Source: Kaistia sp. 32K (GTDB lineage: Bacteria; Pseudomonadota; Alphaproteobacteria; Rhizobiales; Kaistiaceae). From it: a stretch of DNA of 64,000 nt. Location: assembly GCF_016629525.1 (NCBI RefSeq), contig NZ_AP024269.1, positions 5,260,501 through 5,324,500 of the forward strand. Reading direction: 5' to 3'. A program made the position numbers and the translations under genes. Below, piece by piece: positions 21,976 through 31,294 of the stretch (the first letter of the stretch is position 1; every line of letters begins with the position of its first letter). The notes below the pieces were generated by a model. It was not told the DNA's origin and did no database searches. It saw only the letters and a program-made list of their open reading frames with translations.

Positions 21976-24852
21976 ATGGCAATGAAAATCCCGGTCGAGG
22001 CCGACTTCAACAGCGCGGACATCGAGAAGAAGATCGAGCAGCTGAACCGGATGTTCGCCAACATGGGCCAGACCGTGGCCAAGGCGAGCGGGCAGCGCTT
22101 CGAGCCAATCACGCTGAAGACGAAGCAGGATCTCGACTACTTCGTCAAGCAGTCCCAGCAGCTGGTGCGCGTCCAGGGCGAGCTCGGCAAGCGGATGGCG
22201 AACAGTGGCCAGGCGGGCATGAACCCGTTCGAGGCCAACTGGTCGAAAATGTACCTCAACGAACAGACCCGCATGCGCCGGATGCGCGAGGCGCTGGTGT
22301 TCATGGGGGGCGAGTTCGAGGCAGCGCACAGCCCGGTGCCGCCGGCACAGCGCCCGGGAGGATCGTCGCGCACGCCGCCGAGCAGGGCGCCTGAGCCGCC
22401 GACGCGCCGCCAGCCTGGTGTCGGCACCCAGTGGGTCGGTGGTGGCCTGCGCGCTCTCGGCCCGGCTGGGGGTGTCGCAGCGGGCTCGCTGTCGACCGGC
22501 ATGTCGATGGGGTTCGGCGCCGGCCTGATGGGCCTGCTCGGCGGCCTTGGCGCGCTCGGCATCGGCAAGGTTGTCGGCGCGGCCACTGAGAAAATGGGCG
22601 TCGCCGAAGACAACGCCGTCGCTTACGACCGCCTGAAGCGCACGCTCGGCGACGTCAACGTCTCGTTCGGCGCGCTGAAGTCCGTACTGGAGAGCTCGGC
22701 CGACAACGTCAAGGTCACCTTCAGCGAGGCGGCGCAGCTCGGCAGCCAGTTCGCGAAGCTCGGCAACCTGACCGCAGACCAGTACAAGACGCTGTCCGGC
22801 GAGCTGCAGACCGGCGTCGGCCTGTCCCGCGCGTTCGGCCTCGACCCGAGCCAGGGCGTTGGCGCGCTCGGCGTGGCGCGCGGCATGCGGATGACCAGCA
22901 ACGAGCAGGACAGCCGCAAGTTCGCGTTGCTGATCGGCGAGACGATTGCCCGCTCGAATGCCTTCGCCAAAGCCGACGAGGTGATGGACGCTATCGCCGG
23001 CTATACCACCCAGCAGACCCGTGCCAGCCTGGGCGCCAACGTCGGCGGCTACGCTGGGCTGTTCTCGGCGCTTACCGGCTCTGGCATCCCAGGCCTTGAT
23101 CCGACCGGCGCGGCAGGCCTGCTGTCGCGCGTGAATGCCTCGCTGTCCGCCGGCGGCGCCAAGGGCGAGGCCAGCCAGTTCATGTCGGCCACCATCGGCG
23201 CGCGCTACGGGCTCGACCCGTTCCAGATGCAGCTCTGGCGCGAGGGCGGCGCCTTCGCCACGCTGGACAGCACCTTCGGCGCCGGCAGCATGGCCTCCCG
23301 CTTCGGTATGCGCGGCCCGGGCGGTGACACCACCTGGCTGGGCGCATCGCTGTCCGAGATCCGCCGGCAGTACGGCGGCAACCAGGGCATGCTCGCGCAC
23401 GCGACGGCAAACCACCTCGGCATCAATATGAACCAGGCCATGGCCATGCTGGCCATCGACCCGAACCAGACCGGCGAGATGGAGCGCCGCCTGGGCGCCG
23501 CTGGCGTCAGCCTGACGGACATGAACGCCGCCGGCATCGCCTCGATGGCCAAGGTGATGTTCGGTTCCGACGCAGACCGCACGTCGGTGGCCCAGGCGCT
23601 GCGCAGCCGAACCGGTGCCGGCTCGCTGTCTGCTGACGAGCAGCGACAGCTCGACATGGTCATGGGCGGCGACGACGTGGGTGCGCAGAAGGAGCTGCTG
23701 ACCCGCCTGGTGGCGAGCCGCGACCAGGAGCAGACGCAGGGCAAGGACATCCGCGACAGCAAGGCCGCGCTCGACAACATCAAGACAGCGGTGGCTGACA
23801 AGCTGATCCCGCTCACCCAAGAGATGCGTAACGGCATCATGCACATCGCCGGCCGCGGCGAGAAGTCGTCTGCCGACATTCAGGAAGAGGTCATGCGGGC
23901 GGACTCGCGCGGCCGAGCCCAGGCCATCAAGGGGAAATACGGCTCGCTGATCGGAGAGCAGGACAAGCGCATCGTCGATGCGCGCCTGAGCGAAGACCCG
24001 GCCGACTACAGCACCACCGAGAACTCCCGGCGCATTCAGGAAGAGGCGAACAGGGAGATCGCCAGGCTCAAGGGCGAGCAGGCCGACCTGCTGGCGGAAG
24101 AGAACGACATGCTGGGCGAGCGCATCAAGGCGATGCGCGACGACGAGAGCCGGCGCCTGATGCCGGCCAACGCCAGCATGCACATGGGTGGCGGCCCGGT
24201 CGGCAGGTTCGCCAATGGCAGCGGCGCGCGTAGCCGTGCCCCGGTCGGCGGTGGTGGTGGCGGCAGGATGCCGAAAGGCCTTGGCCAGCTCTCGCAAGAC
24301 CCTGCCTTCCGCGCCTTGGTCTCCGGCTATGAGCGCGAGATCGGTGCGCCGGAGGGGCTGCTGTGGGCGCAGATCGAGCAGGAGAGCCGGTACCACACGA
24401 ACGCAGTGTCGCCGAAGGGCGCTGAGGGCTTGGCTCAGTTCATGCCCGGGACGCGCGCCGGCCTGGAACGTAAGTTCGGGCGCTCGTTCGACCCCTACGA
24501 CCCGCAGGACGCGGCCTTCATGCAGAAGGAGCTGATGCGCGAGCTGTTCCAGCAGTTCGGCAACTGGGACGACGCCCTGCGCGGCTATAATGCGGGGCCT
24601 TCGACCAGCCGCTGGAACAACAGCGAGACACGGAACTACGTGCCTTCGATCCGGGGCATCATGGATCGCAACTCGAGCCAGGGCACGCCGCTGCCCGACG
24701 GCGGCGCGGCGGCGCAGAACAGCCAGAGCTTCCGCATCCAGGCCGACCCCATCGAGGTCATCCACAAGAACCTGGCGGGCCAGTATGTCGGCCCGTCGCA
24801 GATGCTGGCCACGCGAGTGGGGCCAGCCAGCCCGTTCGGCACGACGGGCTAA
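21976..24852 (+). CDS. Tape measure protein with lytic transglycosylase domain
   Basis: 958 aa; sets tail length and is ejected with the DNA. The N-terminal part is helical, with a hydrophobic Gly-rich segment at about residues 175-205 (AAGSLSTGMSMGFGAGLMGLLGGLGALGIGKVVG). The C-terminus (about 778-895) is an SLT/lysozyme-like domain: LLWAQIEQESRYHTNAVSPKGAEGLAQFMPGT with catalytic Glu near 803, and ALRGYNAGPS, which would open peptidoglycan during entry. The start is taken at MAMKIPVEADF, right after the chaperone stop. Confidence 0.9.
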   Translation: MAMKIPVEADFNSADIEKKIEQLNRMFANMGQTVAKASGQRFEPITLKTKQDLDYFVKQSQQLVRVQGELGKRMANSGQAGMNPFEANWSKMYLNEQTRMRRMREALVFMGGEFEAAHSPVPPAQRPGGSSRTPPSRAPEPPTRRQPGVGTQWVGGGLRALGPAGGVAAGSLSTGMSMGFGAGLMGLLGGLGALGIGKVVGAATEKMGVAEDNAVAYDRLKRTLGDVNVSFGALKSVLESSADNVKVTFSEAAQLGSQFAKLGNLTADQYKTLSGELQTGVGLSRAFGLDPSQGVGALGVARGMRMTSNEQDSRKFALLIGETIARSNAFAKADEVMDAIAGYTTQQTRASLGANVGGYAGLFSALTGSGIPGLDPTGAAGLLSRVNASLSAGGAKGEASQFMSATIGARYGLDPFQMQLWREGGAFATLDSTFGAGSMASRFGMRGPGGDTTWLGASLSEIRRQYGGNQGMLAHATANHLGINMNQAMAMLAIDPNQTGEMERRLGAAGVSLTDMNAAGIASMAKVMFGSDADRTSVAQALRSRTGAGSLSADEQRQLDMVMGGDDVGAQKELLTRLVASRDQEQTQGKDIRDSKAALDNIKTAVADKLIPLTQEMRNGIMHIAGRGEKSSADIQEEVMRADSRGRAQAIKGKYGSLIGEQDKRIVDARLSEDPADYSTTENSRRIQEEANREIARLKGEQADLLAEENDMLGERIKAMRDDESRRLMPANASMHMGGGPVGRFANGSGARSRAPVGGGGGGRMPKGLGQLSQDPAFRALVSGYEREIGAPEGLLWAQIEQESRYHTNAVSPKGAEGLAQFMPGTRAGLERKFGRSFDPYDPQDAAFMQKELMRELFQQFGNWDDALRGYNAGPSTSRWNNSETRNYVPSIRGIMDRNSSQGTPLPDGGAAAQNSQSFRIQADPIEVIHKNLAGQYVGPSQMLATRVGPASPFGTTG

Positions 24853-24861
24853 GGGGTAGCG

Positions 24862-26433
24862 ATGCCGCAAATTCTCGACGCGCAGCCGCAGATCAGCGTG
24901 CGGCTGTACAAGACCATCACCCGGTCAACTATCGACGGCCAGTCGCCAGTCTCCGAGCGCTACCAGGGCAAGGACGAGTACATCGACCTGACGCCGTATC
25001 TCGGCGACGGCTCCAGCGTGGTGACCAGCAAGAGCGTGCGCGAGCCGGCCGGCGCCTTCAACATCACCTTCGCTGACAGGCCGCAGAACGCCGTGATGGT
25101 GGACGTCCAGCAGGCGCTGTGCGTGCCAACCCAGGCCATCGAGTCGATCTATGGCCTGGTGGAGCCGATGGACGTCGTCGAGATCCGCATGTGGGGTGGC
25201 GTTGGCCCGAGGCCGGCAGAGCTGCCGATCAAGATGCGCGGCTTCGTGTCCGAGGTTCAGCGCCTGCAGAGCATCGCCGGCGACGGAAAGCCGGTGCGCA
25301 CCGTGGTGATCAGCGGCCAGGACTACGGCAAAATCTGGCAGACCTTCCAAGTCATCTACCTGGCTTCGTATGCCGAGGGCCAGTCCCTGCTGACCAACTT
25401 CGGCCTGTGGGAGATGTTCGGCGTCGAGGCCAAGAACGTGCTGTCCGCGCCCGAGTTTGTCCGGCAGATGATCCAGAAGGTCATCAACCCGCACATCACG
25501 AAGTTCATGCCCAAGCACTCGCCGATGCCGCGCGAGCTGATGACCGGCGACTCCGTCTCGGTCAAGCACGGGGTGGTGAACAACAGCTATCAGAACATGC
25601 AGGGCTCGATCTACGACATCCTGAAGTTCTTCGGCGACGTCGGAGTCTGGAATGAGCTCTACACCGAGGATCACGAGGACGGCGTGCACGTGGTCTACCG
25701 GCCGGTGCCGGCGCTGCACCTGACCAAGCCGGCCGGCGCGAAGGACAGCAAAATCCAAGACGACGCGCCGAACCCGGTCTACGTGCCAATCCCCGACCAG
25801 TACATCGCCAACCTGTCGGCGGCCAGGTCGGATGCGAACGTGGCCAACTTCTATTGGGTGAACAACAGCCGCTTCGACATGGTGGACGACATCTACCGCA
25901 AGCTGTCGGCAATCCCGGCTGCCGACGGCACCGTCAATCTGAAGGAGTACCCGAACTCGGCCGTCAAATACTACGGCGTGCGCCCCATGTACGCCGAGAC
26001 GCAGCAGGGCGGCGACGGGATCGTGAACATGCTGGGCGGCCAGGACGAGAAGACCCAGAACCACCGCAGCGGGGAGATCGAGGCGTGGATCGATCGTCGC
26101 CGCCGGCTGATGCTCGAGATGAACAAGGACAATGTGGTGTTCGAGCGCGGATCGGCCAGGGTCAAGGGCGGCCTGATGCGGCCGGACGGCAGTGGGCACA
26201 TGCGCGCCGGTGACTATGCGGTGTTCGGCACCGGGGTCATCGACTCCAGGGCCTACATCGTGTCGATCACCGACGAGTACGTCACCTACCAGGGGTATAC
26301 TGCCAGCATCCAGTTCGAGCGCGGCGAAGGCTTCGTGAACCGGGCGTCGATGGAGGGCGGCATGGACTCACCATGGCTTGCCGAGCAGACCAGGCGCCGA
26401 ACAGTTGAAGATGTCATTCGGGAGTTTCAATGA
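24862..26433 (+). CDS. Baseplate hub-like protein, 523 aa
   Basis: Follows the tape measure and precedes the spike gene, the place of hub proteins (P2 gpD / T4 gp27 class). The N-terminal beta domain (YLGDGSSVVTSKSVREPAGAFNITFAD, VEPMDVVEIRMWGG, IKMRGFVSEVQR) is typical of hub domains that match sixfold to threefold symmetry. The C-terminal part includes GDYAVFGTGVIDSRAYIVSITDEYV. The stop overlaps the next start. Confidence 0.72.
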   Translation: MPQILDAQPQISVRLYKTITRSTIDGQSPVSERYQGKDEYIDLTPYLGDGSSVVTSKSVREPAGAFNITFADRPQNAVMVDVQQALCVPTQAIESIYGLVEPMDVVEIRMWGGVGPRPAELPIKMRGFVSEVQRLQSIAGDGKPVRTVVISGQDYGKIWQTFQVIYLASYAEGQSLLTNFGLWEMFGVEAKNVLSAPEFVRQMIQKVINPHITKFMPKHSPMPRELMTGDSVSVKHGVVNNSYQNMQGSIYDILKFFGDVGVWNELYTEDHEDGVHVVYRPVPALHLTKPAGAKDSKIQDDAPNPVYVPIPDQYIANLSAARSDANVANFYWVNNSRFDMVDDIYRKLSAIPAADGTVNLKEYPNSAVKYYGVRPMYAETQQGGDGIVNMLGGQDEKTQNHRSGEIEAWIDRRRRLMLEMNKDNVVFERGSARVKGGLMRPDGSGHMRAGDYAVFGTGVIDSRAYIVSITDEYVTYQGYTASIQFERGEGFVNRASMEGGMDSPWLAEQTRRRTVEDVIREFQ

Positions 26434-27176
26434 GCATGCGGCTTGGGGTGGTAGTGGCCACCCACCCAGGCGACCATTCGGTCGACCTGGTGATGGCGGA
26501 CAACGGTGATCGCCTCGTCGGCGTGCAGGTCATGACGCCGAGCGGAAGCAGCAGGTCAGGTGTGGTGGACATGCCGGCCGTGCCGGAGAAGGCGAACAAG
26601 TGGGACATCTCGCAACGAACCGGGCAAGACCAGATCGCCGTGGTCGGCTACATCAACAAGCAGCCCGTGGTCACCGGCTTCATCTATCCGCAGATCAATC
26701 AGTTTCTGTCGAAAGACCCACGCCGCCTGATCGGACGGCATCAATCCGACATGCAGTGGTCTATCGACGGCGAGGCCAACTTCCAGCTGGTGCACCCGAG
26801 CGGCACCTACATTCGCATCGGCGAGTCTGCCGACGTGGAGCCGACCAATGGGCAGAACGCCCATGGCAACTCTGAGGCCGACCGTAATACCGGGCGCAAG
26901 GTCAATGTGCGCATCGGCCTTGCCGGGAACGCCGTGGTGCTGACCATGACGCCAGACGGCGTCGTCACGCTCAAGATGGAGCAGGATCTCGACATCGAGT
27001 GCGCTGGCGCCAGGGTGAAGGCCTCCGAGGGGATCGTGTTCGATACGCCGAAGGCGCATTTCACTGGAGAGGTCTCCAGCGATGGCGACATGATCGCCGG
27101 TGGCGTGAGCGCGCAGCAGCACGGGCACATTCGCGTGCAACCTGGGAACGGAACATCCGGGCCGCCTCAGCAGTAG
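26430..27176 (+). CDS. Baseplate spike protein (gpV-like)
   Basis: 248 aa with an N-terminal OB-fold-like region (MRLGVVVATHPGDHSVDLVMADNGDRLVGVQV) and a C-terminal repetitive beta region (VNVRIGLAGNAVVLTMTPDGVVTLKMEQDLDIECAGARVKASEGIVFDTPKAHFTGEV) that would form the trimeric membrane-piercing needle. It ends QQHGHIRVQPGNGTSGPPQQ; the HxH near the tip matches the iron-binding apex of P2-type spikes. Confidence 0.85.
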   Translation: MSMRLGVVVATHPGDHSVDLVMADNGDRLVGVQVMTPSGSSRSGVVDMPAVPEKANKWDISQRTGQDQIAVVGYINKQPVVTGFIYPQINQFLSKDPRRLIGRHQSDMQWSIDGEANFQLVHPSGTYIRIGESADVEPTNGQNAHGNSEADRNTGRKVNVRIGLAGNAVVLTMTPDGVVTLKMEQDLDIECAGARVKASEGIVFDTPKAHFTGEVSSDGDMIAGGVSAQQHGHIRVQPGNGTSGPPQQ

Positions 27177-27180
27177 CGAT

Positions 27181-27196
27181 GTCGTGACCGCATACT
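27181..27196 (+). promoter_or_regulatory. Late motif copy 6
   Basis: GTCGTGAC-CG-CATACT, six bases before the ATG at 27203, which has no Shine-Dalgarno sequence. ACCGCA and TGCGGT around TAC also form a small hairpin here. Confidence 0.65.
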
Positions 27197-27202
27197 GCGG
27201 TC

Positions 27203-28387
27203 ATGTTGCAGACAGCCCCGCCTACTGACCAGCGTGCCGGTGTCCGCCCGATAGCATTCGTGCTCAACAACGGCGGAAGCCTTGGCACGCCCGTTGCGCT
27301 GAAGGTTCGGCCGGAAGACCTGCAGCGCAACGAACCATCTCGCATCGCCGTGCACCAGACGCTGGGGCGCACCACGCAGGGCTGGGCCGACAACTTCGGC
27401 GCCGGCCTGCCGTCGTGCACGATCAGCGGCAATACCGGCTGGCGGAAGGGCGGCGCGTCCGGCGAGGACGGCGCTGAGCACTTCGTCACCCTGCACAACG
27501 TGGTCATGCCGGCCTATCACGCAGCGAAGCAGCGTGCCATCGAGACCGGCACCGACCCTGCCGCCGTCAAGCTGCTGTTCGTCGACATGCTCGACAACTT
27601 CTGCTGGAACGTTGCGCCCATGGGCTTCCAGTTGCGCCGCTCGCGCACCCGGCCGCTGCTGTTCCAGTACAACATCCAGCTTCAGGCCATCTCGACCGAC
27701 ATCGACAACCCGCTGCGCTTGCTGCCATTCCTGGGCAACATCCCGGCCGGCCTTGGCGCGCTTGACGGCATCCTGGGCGCGCTGTGGGGCTTCGCTTCCG
27801 ACGTCGAGGGCTGGGTGAGCTCGGCTCTCGGCTACGTTGACCGGGCGCTGGCGCCCATTGCCGCTACGGTGAAGACCTTCGTCGCTGTCTCGGCGTCGGT
27901 GCTCGGCGCCGTCAGCACCGCAGTCGGCGCCGTCCGCAACGGCATCAGCGGCGTCGCTAACAGGCTGATTGGCATCGCTGGCGACGTGGCCCAAGTCGGC
28001 ATCAACGTGTTCCGCACCATCTCGTCTATCGCCAGCCTGCCGGCGCATCTGCGCGCAGCCCTGTCGCGTGTCGGCTCGGCATACAACGAGGCCCTGTGCA
28101 TCCTGCGCAACTCCCTGCGGCCTCGCAAGACCTACCAGCAGTATGACGGCCTGTACGGCGCATCCAACTGCTCCTCGACCACGGGCGGCCGCCCTGGCAG
28201 CGCCTACGCCAACATGAACGCCTTCTCGCTGATGCAGGAAGACAAGCTGCCGGTGGATCTCAACAGCCAGGCCCTGTCCAGCGTGTCGAGCCTGAACCGC
28301 GGCGACCCCGTCCTGGCGCCGGTGCCGTTCGCCGAGATCGGTCGGCACCTCGAGAACATCAACAACGGCATCACGGTGAGCGAATGA
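27203..28387 (+). CDS. Baseplate-associated protein, 394 aa
   Basis: Between spike and wedge genes. The N-terminal 150 residues are a globular domain (RPIAFVLNNGGSLGTPVALKVRPEDL, FWNVAPMGFQLRRSRTRPLLFQYNIQLQAI), the type found in hub-linked tail proteins that bind across the hub. Residues about 180-300 are hydrophobic, Ala/Val-rich helices. Ends with ATGA overlap to the LysM/gp25 gene. Family not firmly recognised. Confidence 0.55.
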   Translation: MLQTAPPTDQRAGVRPIAFVLNNGGSLGTPVALKVRPEDLQRNEPSRIAVHQTLGRTTQGWADNFGAGLPSCTISGNTGWRKGGASGEDGAEHFVTLHNVVMPAYHAAKQRAIETGTDPAAVKLLFVDMLDNFCWNVAPMGFQLRRSRTRPLLFQYNIQLQAISTDIDNPLRLLPFLGNIPAGLGALDGILGALWGFASDVEGWVSSALGYVDRALAPIAATVKTFVAVSASVLGAVSTAVGAVRNGISGVANRLIGIAGDVAQVGINVFRTISSIASLPAHLRAALSRVGSAYNEALCILRNSLRPRKTYQQYDGLYGASNCSSTTGGRPGSAYANMNAFSLMQEDKLPVDLNSQALSSVSSLNRGDPVLAPVPFAEIGRHLENINNGITVSE

Positions 28388-29112
28388 GCGAGTTCGAGCG
28401 CGCGCTACCGCCATTCCGCCTGGTGCAGACGCACCACGGCGACGACCTGGGCGCCGTTGCTACCCGCGAGCTTGGCGATGCCAACCGCTGGCCGGAGCTT
28501 GTCTGGCTCAACGACCTGCTGCCGCCGTACCTCACCGACCATCCTGCTGCCGCCGGCGAGCGGGTGCTACTCAACGGCTCCTACATCCGCGTTCCGGCGC
28601 CGGCCGGGCGATTCCTCGGCGATGACGACAGCGTCGACCAGACTTTCGGGCGCGACTGCGGCATGTGGGGCCGGCGCCTAGCTGCCGACGCCGGCGGCGA
28701 CTTCGCCGTTCTGACCGGCCGCGACAACCTGCGACAGCAGCTGCGCCACGCCATCATCACCCCGCGTGGTCAGCAACGGCGTCACGCCGATTACGGCTGC
28801 CTGGTCTGGCGCCTGCAGGGCACCACCAACGGCCCGCTGGCTGCCACGCTCGGCTCTGAGTACGTCCGGGCCACCCTAGCAGCGGACTACCGCGTCAACA
28901 CCGTGCGACGCTCAGAAGCAGTGGTGACTGGCGACCAGCTCAGGATCACCGCGACAGCAGAGACTATCGCTGGCGATGCCATCGACATCGGCAGTGATAC
29001 GCCAGAGCTATCAGCGGAAGACCCGACACCAGAAGAGGAGTTCGGACTGTACGTCGACCTGCTCCACCAATTTGTTCACTACACACTGCCCCCGAGGATC
29101 AGGTTTACATGA
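28384..29112 (+). CDS. Baseplate wedge protein: LysM-like plus gp25-like
   Basis: 242 aa and apparently a fusion. The N-terminal ~80 residues resemble the LysM-like module of T4 gp53-type wedge proteins (GDDLGAVATRELGDANRWPELVWLNDLLPPYL). The C-terminal part resembles gp25/GpW lysozyme-fold wedge proteins (RQQLRHAIITPRGQQRRHADYGCLVWRL). Together they would start sheath polymerisation at the baseplate. It overlaps genes on both sides by ATGA. Confidence 0.7.
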   Translation: MSEFERALPPFRLVQTHHGDDLGAVATRELGDANRWPELVWLNDLLPPYLTDHPAAAGERVLLNGSYIRVPAPAGRFLGDDDSVDQTFGRDCGMWGRRLAADAGGDFAVLTGRDNLRQQLRHAIITPRGQQRRHADYGCLVWRLQGTTNGPLAATLGSEYVRATLAADYRVNTVRRSEAVVTGDQLRITATAETIAGDAIDIGSDTPELSAEDPTPEEEFGLYVDLLHQFVHYTLPPRIRFT

Positions 29113-31241
29113 GTACACCCAACGAGCGTATCGAGGACTCCCTTGTTCGACTGGAGTCCGATACCAGCACACTGAATGAAATCGTACACGGGCCTGAGCA
29201 TGAGACCGTGCCGACCGAGTCCGGCCCGGTTCCGACCGTTGCCGAGCTTTTCCGGCAGATCGGTGAGCGCGTCGAGTCGGTAACGGACGCTGCCGCTAAG
29301 TCGGCCGAGGCCTCGCGCGTAAGCGCCGAGAGCGCTGCGGCCAGCGCCAACGTGGCGGCCAATCAGGTCAATGCAGCGGCCGCGTCTGCCGAGCGTGCTG
29401 AGCAGGAGGCTATTGCTGCTGGCAGCGCTGCTGGTCAGGCTGGCGCGCAAGCCAGCACCGCTGCCGAGTCGGCCCAACAGGCTCGCGCCTCCGCTCAGGC
29501 CTCCAGTCAGTCGGCGAACCAGGCAGTGTCTGCAGCGCAAGAGGCAGGGAAGAAGGCCGATGCTGCCGGTGAGGCCGCTCAAACTGCGGGCGCGAAGGCG
29601 GATCGCATCCTGGCTGCTGGCGACGCCAGCAAAGGCGCCGGTGCGGTGCCGTATGATCAAAAGCTTGATTACCAAGATGGCAGCGTTGGAGCGGCTATCA
29701 GGGCTGGCGGTGGTCAGGCCGTACAGAAACTTCGCGATGATTTGGCTGACAGCTCAAGCGAAGATGGTGGCGGCCATCTCATTGCCTTTAGTCAATTTGG
29801 CGCGACTGGAGCGGTGGCAAGAAACATAAACTCTAAGGCCAGAGACATAGTTAGCGTTTTGGACTTCGGTGCGACTGGCAACGGTACGACTGATGATACC
29901 TTGGCAATTCAGGCTGCCATTAACTACGTTCGGTCGAAGCCCAATGGTGTCCTTTATTTTCCTCCAAGACGGCCAGGCATGTACTTCCGCATTACTGCGC
30001 CGCTGTTGATTAATGGCCCGATCAAGATCAGAGGGGAGGGGCCGAACTCTACTACGATTTTGGGCGTCGGCATGGCGGCCGGAAGTTACCTCATCGACTG
30101 CAACGTTGCTGCAGAGGATGTTGTCGAGCATTTGGAGATAAGCGGCCTCACTCTCAGAAGCAACAACAATCTGCCAAGCGGCATCCGGGCGCACAACGTC
30201 TCTTATTTGACTGTTAGTGATGTTGTGGCGCGAAGCCTAAACCACGGGCTTACTCTGTCAGGCACTCGCACCTACTCTAACTTCTTCGACAGGTTTACAG
30301 GATACGCGATCAAGGGAAACACCGTCCGGCTGGATGGCTACAATGGTGGCGGGCACATAACATTCAATAACTGCACATTCTCAGGAGACGCCGGCCTCAC
30401 CGTTATCTCTAATAGTGCGGTCAACAATCTGACGTTCACTAACAGCAACTTCGAGCAATGCGTTTCTGCAAGTTTGGCGGTCTACGGCGACGTGTTCGGG
30501 CTTTCGATTGTCGGGTGTCGCACGGAAGCTAGTAATGGTAACGATTTCGTAATCAATCCGAACTCAGGGCGCTCCGTCACCGGCCTATCAGTCACCGGCT
30601 GCTTCTTCACCTCTAACAGTGGCTCCAGCCGACCGATTGTATTGGGCGGAAGTGGCGGAAAGGTTCGAGGCTTCATGGTCGCAGGCAATCATGTTGGGTA
30701 CGCTGGCACCTCATTCGTCCACCTGAATGGCGATGGCGAGTCAGGCGTCGTATGCGGGAACTACTTGAGTGTCAGCGGAATGCTGCCCACTAACACCCAG
30801 CGCGCTGGCGTAGTCGTTCACAGCAACGAGAGCTCGGGAGGGAAGTGCCCTGAGTATTGGGGCTTTGCTCAGTGGGGCGCTGCAGATGGAGCCTTTACCT
30901 TCACTGATGGAAGTGGCGCCAACCTTGAGCTGGCCAACGTGGCTGGGCGGTATACCCGGATAGGCCGCAATATTTTCTGGCAAGCCTACGTTGTGTACCC
31001 AACCACGTCCGATACGAGGCAGGCATCCTTGGCTGGTCTGCCTCTCGCTGCTTCAGGTGGTTTCGTTGGCCGAACAGGCGGAACTGTCGATGCAACGAAC
31101 GCATCTCTTGACCTGGCGATATGGCATGGCAGCCCAAACTCAAGCAGCGTATCAGTCATGAACAGGCAGACGCTGGCAGCAATCACGAACGCCCAACTGT
31201 CTGGTAAGCAGTTGTACCTCTCCGGTCATTATACGATCTGA
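29109..31241 (+). CDS. Tailspike with right-handed beta-helix (pectate-lyase fold)
   Basis: 710 aa. The N-terminal ~200 residues form an Ala/Ser/Gln-rich coiled or collagen-like stalk (EASRVSAESAAASANVAANQ...). From about residue 245 the pectate-lyase-superfamily entry motif appears: KARDIVSVLDFGATGNGTTDDTLAIQAAINYV, followed by repeating short strands typical of a beta-helix that binds or cuts surface polysaccharide. The beta-helix part has clearly lower GC and different codon use from its neighbours, suggesting replacement by horizontal exchange. Likely the host-range determinant. Confidence 0.82.
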   Translation: MSTPNERIEDSLVRLESDTSTLNEIVHGPEHETVPTESGPVPTVAELFRQIGERVESVTDAAAKSAEASRVSAESAAASANVAANQVNAAAASAERAEQEAIAAGSAAGQAGAQASTAAESAQQARASAQASSQSANQAVSAAQEAGKKADAAGEAAQTAGAKADRILAAGDASKGAGAVPYDQKLDYQDGSVGAAIRAGGGQAVQKLRDDLADSSSEDGGGHLIAFSQFGATGAVARNINSKARDIVSVLDFGATGNGTTDDTLAIQAAINYVRSKPNGVLYFPPRRPGMYFRITAPLLINGPIKIRGEGPNSTTILGVGMAAGSYLIDCNVAAEDVVEHLEISGLTLRSNNNLPSGIRAHNVSYLTVSDVVARSLNHGLTLSGTRTYSNFFDRFTGYAIKGNTVRLDGYNGGGHITFNNCTFSGDAGLTVISNSAVNNLTFTNSNFEQCVSASLAVYGDVFGLSIVGCRTEASNGNDFVINPNSGRSVTGLSVTGCFFTSNSGSSRPIVLGGSGGKVRGFMVAGNHVGYAGTSFVHLNGDGESGVVCGNYLSVSGMLPTNTQRAGVVVHSNESSGGKCPEYWGFAQWGAADGAFTFTDGSGANLELANVAGRYTRIGRNIFWQAYVVYPTTSDTRQASLAGLPLAASGGFVGRTGGTVDATNASLDLAIWHGSPNSSSVSVMNRQTLAAITNAQLSGKQLYLSGHYTI

Positions 31242-31247
31242 TACGTT

Positions 31248-31263
31248 GTCGTGACCCCATACT
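31248..31263 (+). promoter_or_regulatory. Late motif copy 7 (before gpJ-like gene)
   Basis: GTCGTGAC-CC-CATACT, followed by a terminator-like hairpin and then the GTG start at 31295. Confidence 0.6.
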
Positions 31264-31264
31264 G

Positions 31265-31290
31265 CCCGCATCACCTGATGCGGGCTTTTT
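31265..31290 (+). terminator. Intrinsic terminator after tailspike
   Basis: CCCGCATC-ACCT-GATGCGGG (31265-31284), then C and TTTTT. It lies downstream of a late motif and 5 bases before the next GTG start. Confidence 0.8.
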
Positions 31291-31294
31291 CATA

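Noticed and set aside
21847..24870. 1007-codon minus-strand frame
   Set aside because: Shadow of the tape measure gene; His/Arg/Leu-rich without domain logic.
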